A model generated the notes under the pieces. The model made no database searches, had not been told where the DNA came from, and was given only the letters and a program-made list of their open reading frames with translations. Positions 1-6,523 of a DNA stretch of 12,449 nt are shown in pieces. The stretch is from Actinomycetes bacterium (GTDB lineage: Bacteria; Actinomycetota; Acidimicrobiia; Acidimicrobiales; RAAP-2). Positions within the stretch are counted from its first letter, which is position 1, and every line of letters starts with the position of its first letter. A program made the position numbers and the translations under genes. Location: assembly GCA_021849435.1 (NCBI GenBank), contig JAJZSX010000032.1:1-12449 (forward strand), read 5' to 3'.

Positions 1-1293
1 ATCGGGCTCTTCGGCACGGTGTGGGCGTACCTCAAACTGAAGGACATCGGCATCCACATCAAGGCCAAGATCGACTGGCTCGGCAACATCTCCTTCGCCG
101 CCGGACTCGCCATGCTGCTCACGGGAGTGACCTACGGAATTAAGCCGTACGGTCACTCGCTCACCGGTTGGGGAAACCCTTTTGTGCTGGAGATGGTCTT
201 CGCGGGACTCGCGCTGCTCGTGGTCTTTGGGTTCATCGAGACAAGGGTGCCCGACCCGATGTTCCGCATGTCGCTCTTTCGAATCCGCTCCTTCGCCGCT
301 GGTAACGCGGCGCAATTCCTCGCGGCGGTCGGACGTGGCGGCTTCCAGTTCATGTTGATGATCTGGTTCCAGGGCATCTGGCTGCCCCAACACGGTTACG
401 GCTTCACCGTCACCCCCCTGTGGGCTGGGATCTACATGATCCCCTTCATGCTCGGCTTCGTGGTAACGGGACCGATATCGGGGATCCTCTCTGACCGTTA
501 CGGCGCTCGACCCTTCGCGACCGGCGGGATGGTGCTCTCGGCGGCGATGTTCGCGCTCATCATCGCCTTTCCCGCCAACTTCAGTTACTGGCCCTTCGCC
601 GTCGTGATGTTGCTGCTCGGTATCTCGAACGGGCTGTTCGCGTCGCCGAACGCTGCGGCCATCATGAACTCGGTCCCCGCCCGACACCGCGGAGCGGCAT
701 CAGGCATGCGGGTAACGTTCGCCAACGCCGGGCTCCCCCTCTCGATGGGACTCTTCTTCACGCTGCTCGTCTTCGGTCTGAACGCCAGCGTGCCGCACGC
801 CATGGCCACCGGACTCGTGGCGCACGGGGTGCCAGCCGCCGCGGCTGCGAAGCTCGCACACGTAGCGCCTCTCGGTTACCTCTTCGCCGCGTTCCTGGGT
901 TTGAACCCGCTGAAGAGCCTGCTCGGGCCGCAGGTGCTGTCTCACCTGGCTCCGCAGCAGTCGGCACTGATCACCGGACGATCCTTCTTCCCCCAACTCA
1001 TCGGACCGGCATTCAAGCACTCGCTCACTGAAATCTTGCTCTTCGCCGTCGTGATGAGCCTAATCGCGGCCGTCGCCTCGGCGTTGCGCGGCAAGCAGTT
1101 CATCCACGAGGACGACGAGTCACGGGCTCAGAAGGCCCGCCTCGCCGCCGTCAGCCTGGGTCAACCAGCCGACGACGTCGCGAGTGACGGCGTGGTACGT
1201 GGGTCCGACGGCGCCAGGCCTCGCCAGAGTGAGCCCATCCACTCCGCCCACCACGGTCTCGCGACGCCCGCGAGCGAGCCACCCCAGCCATGA
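1..1293 (+). CDS. DHA2-family MFS drug exporter, C-terminal part (5' end outside window)
   Basis: The reading frame is open from base 1 (I-G-L-F-G-T-V-W) and runs to TGA at 1291-1293, so the true start lies left of the window. The visible 430 residues contain many hydrophobic helices. The opening resembles the segment after the WRWIFxxNVPIG region of 14-helix DHA2 (EmrB/QacA type) transporters, so roughly helices 6-14 are present. A motif-A-like loop, G-x-L-S-D-R-Y-G-A-R-P, lies about a third of the way in. Proteins of this family sit in the cytoplasmic membrane and export drugs or other small organic compounds using the proton gradient; the substrate cannot be read from the sequence. The last 50 or so residues are a polar, low-complexity cytoplasmic tail. 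A universal stress protein gene starts 34 bases downstream on the same strand, suggesting an operon. Confidence 0.88.
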   Translation: MGLFGTVWAYLKLKDIGIHIKAKIDWLGNISFAAGLAMLLTGVTYGIKPYGHSLTGWGNPFVLEMVFAGLALLVVFGFIETRVPDPMFRMSLFRIRSFAAGNAAQFLAAVGRGGFQFMLMIWFQGIWLPQHGYGFTVTPLWAGIYMIPFMLGFVVTGPISGILSDRYGARPFATGGMVLSAAMFALIIAFPANFSYWPFAVVMLLLGISNGLFASPNAAAIMNSVPARHRGAASGMRVTFANAGLPLSMGLFFTLLVFGLNASVPHAMATGLVAHGVPAAAAAKLAHVAPLGYLFAAFLGLNPLKSLLGPQVLSHLAPQQSALITGRSFFPQLIGPAFKHSLTEILLFAVVMSLIAAVASALRGKQFIHEDDESRAQKARLAAVSLGQPADDVASDGVVRGSDGARPRQSEPIHSAHHGLATPASEPPQP

Positions 1294-1327
1294 GTGCCGC
1301 GCGCGACGAGTTGGGAAGGAGGTCGCG

Positions 1328-1741
1328 ATGAGCATTACCAATATTGTCATCGGCGTCGACGGATCCCCGAGCGCCTATCGAGCCTTCGCGATGGCGCTCG
1401 ACCTGGCCGAGCGCGAGCACGGGTCCGTGCACGCCTGTTGTGTCGCCCTCGTACCCGCCTTGGCCGCGGCGGGCGCCTTCGTCACGCCCACGCCACCGCT
1501 CGACGACCGGCTCGACGACGACCTCGCGAACTTTGTGACCGACGCGCTCAGTCGCGCCCACATCAGTGGCGACTTCGCGTGGCGTGTCGGGGAGATCGCC
1601 ATCGAGCTCGAATCGCTGGCGGCGGACCTTGCGGCGGACCTCATCATCGTAGGTCGCTCGGCCCATCTGCACCTGCGCGTCGGCGGTGTGCCGCGCCAAC
1701 TGCTCGCCCGGGGTCACTATCCCGTCCTCGTCGTGCCGTAG
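1328..1741 (+). CDS. universal stress protein (UspA family), small single domain
   Basis: This 137-residue protein matches the length of a single Usp domain. The ATG at 1328 was chosen because GGAAGGAGG lies just upstream at suitable spacing and the protein then starts at the first beta strand (MSITNIVIGVDGS). Asp11 in V-I-G-V-D-G-S is the usual adenine-side nucleotide-binding residue. The C-terminal strand reads Y-P-V-L-V-V-P, as expected. The normal phosphate-binding motif G-2x-G-9x-G-S/T is degenerate and shorter here: Gly109 is present, Ala112 replaces the second glycine, and Gly-Gly-Val-Pro stands at 119-122 where Gly-Ser is usual. It may therefore bind ATP poorly or not at all. It follows the exporter fragment by 34 bases and probably shares its transcript. 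Usp proteins are cytoplasmic stress-response factors; the role here is not deducible. Confidence 0.85.
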   Translation: MSITNIVIGVDGSPSAYRAFAMALDLAEREHGSVHACCVALVPALAAAGAFVTPTPPLDDRLDDDLANFVTDALSRAHISGDFAWRVGEIAIELESLAADLAADLIIVGRSAHLHLRVGGVPRQLLARGHYPVLVVP

Positions 1742-1766
1742 CTGACTCCACTGACTGGTCGAGCGG

Positions 1767-1780
1767 GTCACAGCCGTGAC
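1767..1780. terminator. weak hairpin in a convergent gap
   Basis: The 129-bp gap between the stress-protein gene and the convergent exporter gene (1742-1870) holds a GTCAC/GTGAC stem of 5 bp with a 4-base loop (AGCC). No T-run follows on either strand, so this is a poor intrinsic terminator and may have no function. Nothing else was seen in the gap. Confidence 0.2.
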
Positions 1781-1870
1781 GAGGTAACTCATCAGTCATC
1801 CAGGCGTTCGCCACGTCAGATGTCGGGCCGCTGGCCGTACTCGAGAAGGTCCATTTCGAAACACCAACGA

Positions 1871-3349
1871 TCAGGCGTCGCCGACCGTCACGTGCGCCGC
1901 CGATCGGCGCGCGAGCCGGTGACGCGAGGCCGACAGTACGGCCGCGAGAACCATGAAGCCCATGGATGCGTAGAAAGCGGCGTGGAGTCCCGTCGCGAAG
2001 GCCATAGCGGCGTGGCCCTTCAGATCCGTCGTTCCGACGAAGATCGCGAAGGCGAGGTGCTTGGAGATCGACCGGGAGGCGACCAGGATCGAGACTGCGA
2101 AGGAGAAGACCATCCCGATGTTCGCGAACGTGCGTAACACGCCCGAGGCGATTCCAAAGACCTGCGGCGGCGATGCTTTCATCACCGCCGCCGAATTCGC
2201 TGGAAAGAAGGAGCTCGAGCCGATCCCGTTGATCACGCTCGCGAGCACCACCAACCACAGTCCGCTTGCGATCTCGAGGTGGGCGTACAGGGCGAGTGCC
2301 ACCACTTGCAATCCCAGTCCGGTGGTCGCCGGCAGCACCGGCCCGAACCGGTCTGCCATGCGACCCGCCAGGGGGCCAACGGCGGAGCCGACGACGTAAC
2401 CGGGCACCAGTAGTAACGACGCGTGCAACGGAGAGAGGCCCCTTGACCCCTGTAAGTACATGATGACGAGAAAGAGCGTCGCAAAGTTGGCGAGGCCCTG
2501 GAATAGCGAGGCCAGCAGCGACGGCATCATCGTCGGAATCTTGAGCAACGCGAGATCGAGCATCGGTTCGCGCTGACGCGACTCGACGAAGACGAAGACG
2601 ATTAAGAATACGACTCCGCCCACCAGGTAGGCGACAAGCGAGGCGTCGACGGAGGTGGTGGCCAATTTTGTCATCGCCCAGAGCACGCCGAAGAGTCCGA
2701 GGCCCAGTGTGACCATTCCGATGACGTCGAATCGTCGAGGGGACCGCTCCCCGCGCTCGTGGAGCACCCGAATCGCGAGCAGGAGCGCCACCCCACCGAT
2801 GGGCACGTCGATCCAGAAGATCCAACGCCACGACATGTAGTTGACGATCAAGCCCCCGACCACGATGCCAAGGACCGCGCCGAGGCTCCAGCCGACGGTG
2901 TTGTAGCCGTAGGCACGACCGCGCCGCTCGGGTGGGAACAGATCGGCGATCACGGCACCGCTGTTCGCAGTGATGAAAGCGCCGCCGATGCCCTGGAGGA
3001 GTCGGAACCCGATGATGGCACCCTCGTTCCACGAGAGCGCACAGGCGAGTGAACCGAGGATGAAGACGGCGAAACCCGCCTCATACATCCGCACTCGTCC
3101 GAACATGTCGCCGAGCCGTCCCACCTGGGTCGCGAGCAGCGTGATGATGAGCAGATAGCCCATCACCACCCAGATGACCGAGGACAACCCGATCTTCAGT
3201 CCCTTCTCGATCTCGGGCAGGGCGAGCACGACAATCGTCGTGTCCACGGCGGTGATGAGCACACCCGTCATAACAACGACCATCGCGAGTCCGATGTGAC
3301 TGGTCCCGGTACCCGTTCGAACCGGTGGCGGTGCAGCGGTCGACGTCAC
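1871..3349 (-). CDS. DHA2-family (EmrB/QacA-type) MFS multidrug exporter
   Basis: This is a full-length 492-residue transporter of the usual size for the 14-helix DHA2 drug:proton antiporters. Family marks, in order, are D-T-T-I-V-x-x-A-L-P (residues 36-45, motif D1), motif A G-R-L-G-D-M-F-G-R (77-85) in the loop after helix 2, a helix-5 motif-C-like stretch G-A-V-L-G-I-V-V-G-G (157-166), and W-R-W-I-F-W-I-D-V-P-I-G (174-185). The motif-C proline commonly present in exporters is missing. A second motif-A-like loop, G-R-M-A-D-R-F-G, lies near the middle. The GTG start at 3349 has a GAGG five bases upstream; a GTG start fits the frame and puts about 18 polar residues before helix 1. A MarR repressor gene lies 150 bases upstream on the same strand, the usual arrangement for a regulated efflux pump. 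Substrate unknown. Confidence 0.92.
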   Translation of the reverse strand: MTSTAAPPPVRTGTGTSHIGLAMVVVMTGVLITAVDTTIVVLALPEIEKGLKIGLSSVIWVVMGYLLIITLLATQVGRLGDMFGRVRMYEAGFAVFILGSLACALSWNEGAIIGFRLLQGIGGAFITANSGAVIADLFPPERRGRAYGYNTVGWSLGAVLGIVVGGLIVNYMSWRWIFWIDVPIGGVALLLAIRVLHERGERSPRRFDVIGMVTLGLGLFGVLWAMTKLATTSVDASLVAYLVGGVVFLIVFVFVESRQREPMLDLALLKIPTMMPSLLASLFQGLANFATLFLVIMYLQGSRGLSPLHASLLLVPGYVVGSAVGPLAGRMADRFGPVLPATTGLGLQVVALALYAHLEIASGLWLVVLASVINGIGSSSFFPANSAAVMKASPPQVFGIASGVLRTFANIGMVFSFAVSILVASRSISKHLAFAIFVGTTDLKGHAAMAFATGLHAAFYASMGFMVLAAVLSASRHRLARRSAAHVTVGDA

Positions 3350-3499
3350 GTCTGCCTCGTCCCAGCCACGACGGTGGTCCGCGAATTCGTCGTCATCGCA
3401 CCGGTGGTCAGTCTGTGGTGTCGCGTCGACCAGGTACTACTCGCAGCTCCATAAGCGCTACCCGACGCGCCGAACGAGCCATAGCCATAGCCATCAAGG

Positions 3500-4102
3500 T
3501 CATCGTCCCTCCCCTTGTACCTCAAGTTGGTCGGCGAGCATCGACAGGACCTCGGCTGACTCGGAGAGTCGACGCACGTCCGCTGCGGCAAGGTTGTCGA
3601 TCGCGCACGCGACACTCACGACCCGCCGGTCGCGCCACGCATCGACCTTGCGGGCGATGTCACCAGATAACGTCAGTCGAGCGACGCGCCGGTCACGGAC
3701 GTCAACGTCGCGCGTCACGATCTCGGCTTCGACCATCTGGCGAACGAGCGTGCTCACCGTGTTCGGGGCCAGCGCGAGTTCCGCGGCGACTTCAGCGACC
3801 GATGCCCCGGGGTGACGACGCAAGAATCGAACGAACTCCAATTGTGCGCTGCTTAATGAGGACAGTTCGACCGGTCGTCGACCATGACGACGATTGGCCC
3901 GCCGGATCCGCGCCATCGCCTCGAGCAACTCGGTCGCCAGGTCGGCGGGTGGGGACGACCCGCGTGGCGTAGCGCGAGCAGTCTGTCCCGTGATCGGTTC
4001 GTCGGAGCCAGCGAGCGTGACGGGCCCGGACGCCACCTCTGCCGCGTCATCGACGTGGCCCTCCCTCGATGGTCCCGTCTTCCGTGATTTGCGCGCGTGC
4101 AC
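3500..4102 (-). CDS. MarR-family transcriptional regulator
   Basis: The 200-residue protein has a MarR winged helix-turn-helix at about residues 82-150. The recognition helix is near 112-124 (A-P-N-T-V-S-T-L-V-R-Q-M), and the wing carries the family signature D-V-R-D-R-R-V-A-R-L-T-L-S-G (135-147). Flanking helices at 54-75 and 165-195 would form the dimer interface. MarR proteins bind DNA as dimers and usually release it on binding phenolic or other small ligands. The first 50 residues are extra relative to the typical 140-160 aa and are low-complexity, so the start is uncertain. GTG at 4102 is favoured because a TAACAT box lies exactly six bases upstream, a leaderless-type arrangement. A strong AGGGAGG near 4060-4066 serves no in-frame start. 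The likely targets are the downstream exporter gene, the divergent hydrolase gene and its own promoter. Confidence 0.88.
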   Translation of the reverse strand: MHARKSRKTGPSREGHVDDAAEVASGPVTLAGSDEPITGQTARATPRGSSPPADLATELLEAMARIRRANRRHGRRPVELSSLSSAQLEFVRFLRRHPGASVAEVAAELALAPNTVSTLVRQMVEAEIVTRDVDVRDRRVARLTLSGDIARKVDAWRDRRVVSVACAIDNLAAADVRRLSESAEVLSMLADQLEVQGEGR

Positions 4103-4108
4103 GGACGC

Positions 4109-4114
4109 ATGTTA
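4109..4114 (-). promoter_or_regulatory. predicted -10 box of the MarR gene, leaderless-type
   Basis: On the minus strand TAACAT is followed by six bases and then the GTG start at 4102. This matches the actinobacterial leaderless pattern in which TAnnnT lies 6-7 bases before a start codon that is also the transcript start. No convincing -35 box was found. The box overlaps the left arm of the dyad at 4112-4132, which would allow autorepression. Confidence 0.45.
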
Positions 4115-4132
4115 ACTCTGTCACAGAGGTAA
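4112..4132. promoter_or_regulatory. 21-bp dyad, probable MarR operator
   Basis: The arms are TTA-n-CTCTG and CAGAG-n-TAA around a TCA centre: 8 of 9 base pairs after the spacer match symmetrically, with one mismatch (4115 against 4129). Size and symmetry fit MarR-family operators. It sits in the 59-bp space between the divergent MarR and hydrolase starts and covers the predicted MarR -10 box. On the plus strand, TTGCGC (4089-4094) and TTAACT (4112-4117) with a 17-bp spacer could be the hydrolase promoter, which the dyad would also overlap. Binding by the neighbouring MarR protein is inferred from position. Confidence 0.6.
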
Positions 4133-4161
4133 GTGCCAGCAATCGCGACGAGGGAGGATCG

Positions 4162-4872
4162 ATGGCGAAGACCGTGCACGTACGCACAGCGGACGGCGAG
4201 ATGGGTATGTCTGACGCCGAGCCCGATGGGACCGCGCTCGGCTCGGTGGTCGTGCTCCAAGAGGCGTTCGGGGTGAACGATCACATCGAAGATGTAACGA
4301 GACGCTTCGCGGCCGCCGGTTACCGAGCCGTCGCACCGCACCTCTTTCACCGCACCGGCGACCCGGTACTCGACTACGAGAACTTCCAAAACGTCATGCC
4401 TCACATGCAGGCGCTCAGTGAGGCCGGCTTGACGGCCGACCTCGGTGCCACGTTCGACTACCTGGCGACGGCGGGCTTTGAATTGCCGCACGTCGGTGTT
4501 GTGGGGTTCTGCATGGGCGGGAGCGTCGCATTTCTCGCCGCGCGCCAACCGATCGGTGCGGCGGTGAGCTTCTACGGTGGCGGCGTCGTCGAAGGACGAT
4601 TCGGTATGCCGTCGTTGCAGGACCTCGCGCCCAGCCTGCGTGCGCCGTGGCTTGGACTCTACGGCGACCTCGATCAGGGGATCCCCGTCGAGCACGTGGA
4701 ACTACTACGTGCGGCGACCGCCAAGGCGTCCGTGCCCACCGAGATCGTGCGATACCCCGACGCGGGTCACGGATTCCACTGCGACGCGCGCGACTCGTAT
4801 CACGAGTCATCCGCGACCGATGCGTGGCGACGGGCCCTTGATTGGTTCAGCCGATACCTGACCACGTCGTGA
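4162..4872 (+). CDS. dienelactone hydrolase family protein
   Basis: This 236-residue alpha/beta hydrolase is the normal size for the dienelactone hydrolase (carboxymethylenebutenolidase-like) family. The nucleophile is Cys117 in G-F-C-M-G-G, the acid is probably Asp171 in G-D-L-D-Q-G-I-P, and the base is His203 in A-G-H-G-F. Glu34 in L-Q-E-A-F-G-V-N is the glutamate that holds the nucleophilic cysteine in the founding enzyme. Characterised members hydrolyse dienelactone to maleylacetate in chloro-aromatic degradation, but many homologues act on other esters or lactones, so the substrate is open. The ATG at 4162 has GAGGGAGG six bases upstream; an in-frame extension to 4069 is possible but lacks family similarity. 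It is divergent from the MarR gene with an operator-like dyad between them, and no ring-cleavage genes are visible nearby. It is probably cytoplasmic, as no signal peptide is seen. Confidence 0.93.
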   Translation: MAKTVHVRTADGEMGMSDAEPDGTALGSVVVLQEAFGVNDHIEDVTRRFAAAGYRAVAPHLFHRTGDPVLDYENFQNVMPHMQALSEAGLTADLGATFDYLATAGFELPHVGVVGFCMGGSVAFLAARQPIGAAVSFYGGGVVEGRFGMPSLQDLAPSLRAPWLGLYGDLDQGIPVEHVELLRAATAKASVPTEIVRYPDAGHGFHCDARDSYHESSATDAWRRALDWFSRYLTTS

Positions 4873-4994
4873 ACTGAGTCGACCACTCATCACCACGCGG
4901 GTTCTTGACAGGTTATTGACCCTTGGACAGGCTCGAGACGCGTTGTGGCGTGCGCGAGCGGGCGGGCATGGTGATCGACGTGACACGCGCGCCG

Positions 4995-5000
4995 TAGGGT
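4995..5000 (+). promoter_or_regulatory. predicted -10 box (TAGGGT), leaderless-type
   Basis: TAGGGT lies exactly six bases before the GTG at 5007, and no good Shine-Dalgarno is present. This is the same geometry as the predicted MarR promoter. No confident -35 box was found at 16-18 bp upstream. Confidence 0.4.
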
Positions 5001-5006
5001 GTCGCC

Positions 5007-5339
5007 GTGGCCAATGCGTCGGGGTTCTCCCGCAGTACTGAGTTCGAACGGATCATGAGCGCCGCACGAACGCCCGGGTGGAGCTTCGGCCTCGATCGCC
5101 GTGGCCAGATCATGGCGACGCGCGATTCGGGTCGAATTGGACTGCCGTGGGTGATCGGGGCAACGAGGAGTGGACGGGGCTTACGCGTCGAGTTATTCCA
5201 ACCCGGCGACGACACCGAGGCCGGTGGCGTCGTCGTCGGCGACCTCTCGGGCAATCCCCGCGAGATGGGTCGCCAACTGCGCGCTATCCTCGGCGACTTG
5301 ACGTTCGCCGACGATGGCGACGACAACGAGAGGAACTGA
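5007..5339 (+). CDS. hypothetical protein, 110 aa, family not recognised
   Basis: The frame starts with GTG at 5007 and ends with TGA at 5337-5339. I do not recognise the product. It is soluble-looking, has no membrane segment or signal peptide, and has mixed alpha/beta character: a glycine- and arginine-rich middle (about 25-65), a hydrophobic strand G-G-V-V-V-G-D-L near 73-80, and an acidic end. Coding is supported by the leaderless-type start, the G/C-rich third positions and the protein-like composition. The overlapping 143-aa frame on the opposite strand (4913-5344) is richer in Ser/Pro/Arg and looks like its shadow. The gene follows the hydrolase gene by 134 bases but seems to have its own promoter, so co-function is not implied. 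Confidence 0.6.
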   Translation: MANASGFSRSTEFERIMSAARTPGWSFGLDRRGQIMATRDSGRIGLPWVIGATRSGRGLRVELFQPGDDTEAGGVVVGDLSGNPREMGRQLRAILGDLTFADDGDDNERN

Positions 5340-5375
5340 CCCAACGCTTTGTGGACGCAAACCTGACCGAATAAC

Positions 5376-5395
5376 TCCCCCGGTCACTGAGGGGA
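5376..5395 (+). terminator. weak hairpin after the 110-aa gene
   Basis: TCCCC and GGGGA form a 5-bp stem with a 10-base loop, 37 bases after the stop of the upstream gene, in the 131-bp convergent gap before the DUF1810 gene. There is no T-run, so function is doubtful. Confidence 0.2.
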
Positions 5396-5470
5396 CACGT
5401 GCCAACCTTCGCTCTCGTGCCTTTCAATTCGAGTGTTCGCGGCTCCGTCGATCTCCTGACGAAACCTCGA

Positions 5471-5902
5471 TCATCGAGCCCGGTGCTCAAGGAGCTGACG
5501 TGTCCGCTCGTCCTGCTCGCCCGCGAAGAGCGCGTCGAGGGCGGACGTGAAGAGCGTCTCTTCTGGCGCAGCAAGGTGGAAGAGTGTCAAACACGAGCGC
5601 AACTTGAATGCGTCGGGACCGAGCACAGCGTCTGCTCCGAGCGACACGTGCTCGAGAATGGCCGTTAGGGCCGCGCGCAGGCGCGGCCCGAGGAGCGGGT
5701 GGGCCAGATACGCCTTCGCCTCGTCGAGGTCGGCGACGCCGTAGAAGTCAGAATTCGCGCTCGTTCCCAAGCCCCGCAACTGCGGCAGTACCCACCAGAT
5801 CCAGTGACCCACCTTGTGGCCGCCACGAAGTTCCTTAAGGGCATCGTCATACGTACTCGTTTGCGCATCGACAAATCGCCGGAGGTCGGAGCTCGTGGTC
5901 AC
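5471..5902 (-). CDS. DUF1810 family protein
   Basis: The 143-residue product matches DUF1810 (PF08837) in length and pattern. D-L-R-R-F-V-D-A-Q begins at residue 6, the conserved H-W-I-W-W-V-L-P-Q-L-R-G-L-G is at 33-46, Y-G-V-A-D-L-D-E-A-K-A-Y-L-A-H-P-L-L-G-P-R-L at 54-75, and D-A-F-K-L-R-S-C-L-T-L-F at 97-108. The family has no firmly established biochemical role that I can cite, and the protein is small, soluble and probably cytoplasmic. The GTG at 5902 is the only start that retains the conserved N-terminus; no convincing Shine-Dalgarno or -10 box is seen upstream. It converges with the 110-aa gene and has no obvious operon partner. Confidence 0.88.
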   Translation of the reverse strand: MTTSSDLRRFVDAQTSTYDDALKELRGGHKVGHWIWWVLPQLRGLGTSANSDFYGVADLDEAKAYLAHPLLGPRLRAALTAILEHVSLGADAVLGPDAFKLRSCLTLFHLAAPEETLFTSALDALFAGEQDERTRQLLEHRAR

Positions 5903-6007
5903 GACTGAAACCGGGGCCGATCCGCCTCATCCCATCGGCGATTCGTGCGAGTCGACTCCCCCACGTCGACACTCTAGTTCCGACGCAAAGATAGTTCGCC
6001 TTCACAA

Positions 6008-6139
6008 ATGGACGTTATCGAGCCAGCCTCATACGATGGTCTTGAGGAATGCAGTGTGGCACTCATCGTGATTACCGTGCTTTTTACAACGAGCCTCCTC
6101 GGCGCGGTCGCGGTCAATAGGCTTCTCCAGCGATTCTGA
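6008..6139 (+). CDS. possible small single-pass membrane peptide (43 aa, or 27 aa from an internal GTG)
   Basis: The frame runs from ATG 6008 to TGA 6137-6139. Its second half is one strong hydrophobic helix (V-A-L-I-V-I-T-V-L-F-T-T-S-L-L-G-A-V-A-V) followed by a basic tail N-R-L-L-Q-R-F, the classic inside-positive arrangement. The ATG has no Shine-Dalgarno. The in-frame GTG at 6056 has GAGGA seven bases upstream and would give a 27-aa peptide that is nearly all helix, similar in build to KdpF-like small proteins, though I see no sequence match. Third positions are only moderately GC-rich. It could be a chance frame, since no homologue is known to me. Confidence 0.25.
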   Translation: MDVIEPASYDGLEECSVALIVITVLFTTSLLGAVAVNRLLQRF

Positions 6140-6379
6140 CGAGGATCGGCGTTAGCGCCAACGCGTGTGTGGGACGGTCGCCGGCACAGCTGGCGTGATG
6201 ACATTGGCGGTGACCTAGTTGCTCGTCGCCGTCGACCTCACCTCGCTCACCTCGCCTATCCGATCGTTCGAGACCCTCCAGGGCCACCCTGAACCATCGC
6301 TACGTGGAACCGTAGCGTCGAACACGATGCCCATCGCCACCGCTGGCAAGAAAATAGAGCATGTCAACATCGTGTCAGC

Positions 6380-6406
6380 CCTGGGGAAAGATTGGGGTTC
6401 CCCAGG
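6380..6406. repeat. perfect 9-bp inverted repeat (hairpin)
   Basis: CCTGGGGAA pairs perfectly with TTCCCCAGG across a 9-base loop. It lies 118-144 bases beyond the stop of the minus-strand Asp-box gene. No T-run follows on either strand, so it is not a textbook terminator. It could stabilise the mRNA 3' end, be a protein site or be part of an unrecognised RNA. Confidence 0.6.
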
Positions 6407-6523
6407 TGTCCCGTGCAGTCCAGAGCCAGAGAGACGGCACCAATCTGAAAAACGCGACGCCGCTACTTTTCCACCTGTTCAGTAAGCGAGATTCACCTTC
6501 CACTCTTTCAACGCCGGGCACGT

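Larger units (their letters stand above)
5903..6523. other. 621-bp gap with little coding evidence
   Basis: This stretch lies upstream of the DUF1810 gene and downstream of the Asp-box gene (both minus strand). Its base composition is less GC-biased than the flanking chromosomal genes. I saw no tRNA, no IS end and no conserved protein. It holds a possible small membrane peptide (6008-6139), a short hairpin at 6149-6164 (GCGTT/AACGC) and a perfect 9-bp hairpin (6380-6406). On the minus strand a GTTTTT run lies about 70 bases after the stop of the Asp-box gene, without a strong stem before it. Confidence 0.6.

Noticed and set aside
1644..3032. A 462-codon frame overlapping the second exporter in another frame
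   Set aside because: Arg-rich shadow of a well-supported DHA2 transporter.
3853..4695. A 280-codon minus-strand frame across the hydrolase and MarR genes
   Set aside because: It is antisense to a hydrolase with full catalytic residues and out of frame with MarR, and its composition is Arg/His-rich. A strong AGGGAGG before an ATG near 4056 in this frame is notable but probably coincidental.
4905..4928. A good -35 box (TTGACA) and two similar repeats (TTGACC, TTGGACA)
   Set aside because: No -10-like hexamer lies 16-18 bp downstream, and the 110-aa gene has a better-placed TAGGGT next to its start.
5466..5478. CTCGAT-C-ATCGAG inverted repeat overlapping the DUF1810 stop
   Set aside because: The one-base centre leaves only a 4-bp real stem and there is no T-run; probably chance in GC-rich coding DNA.
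6444..6465. GTTTTT run on the minus strand after the Asp-box gene as a terminator
   Set aside because: Only a 3-bp stem can be drawn before the T-run.
6219..6485. An 88-codon plus-strand frame with a TTG start in the gap
   Set aside because: No Shine-Dalgarno, no protein-like pattern, and it runs through the perfect hairpin at 6380-6406.
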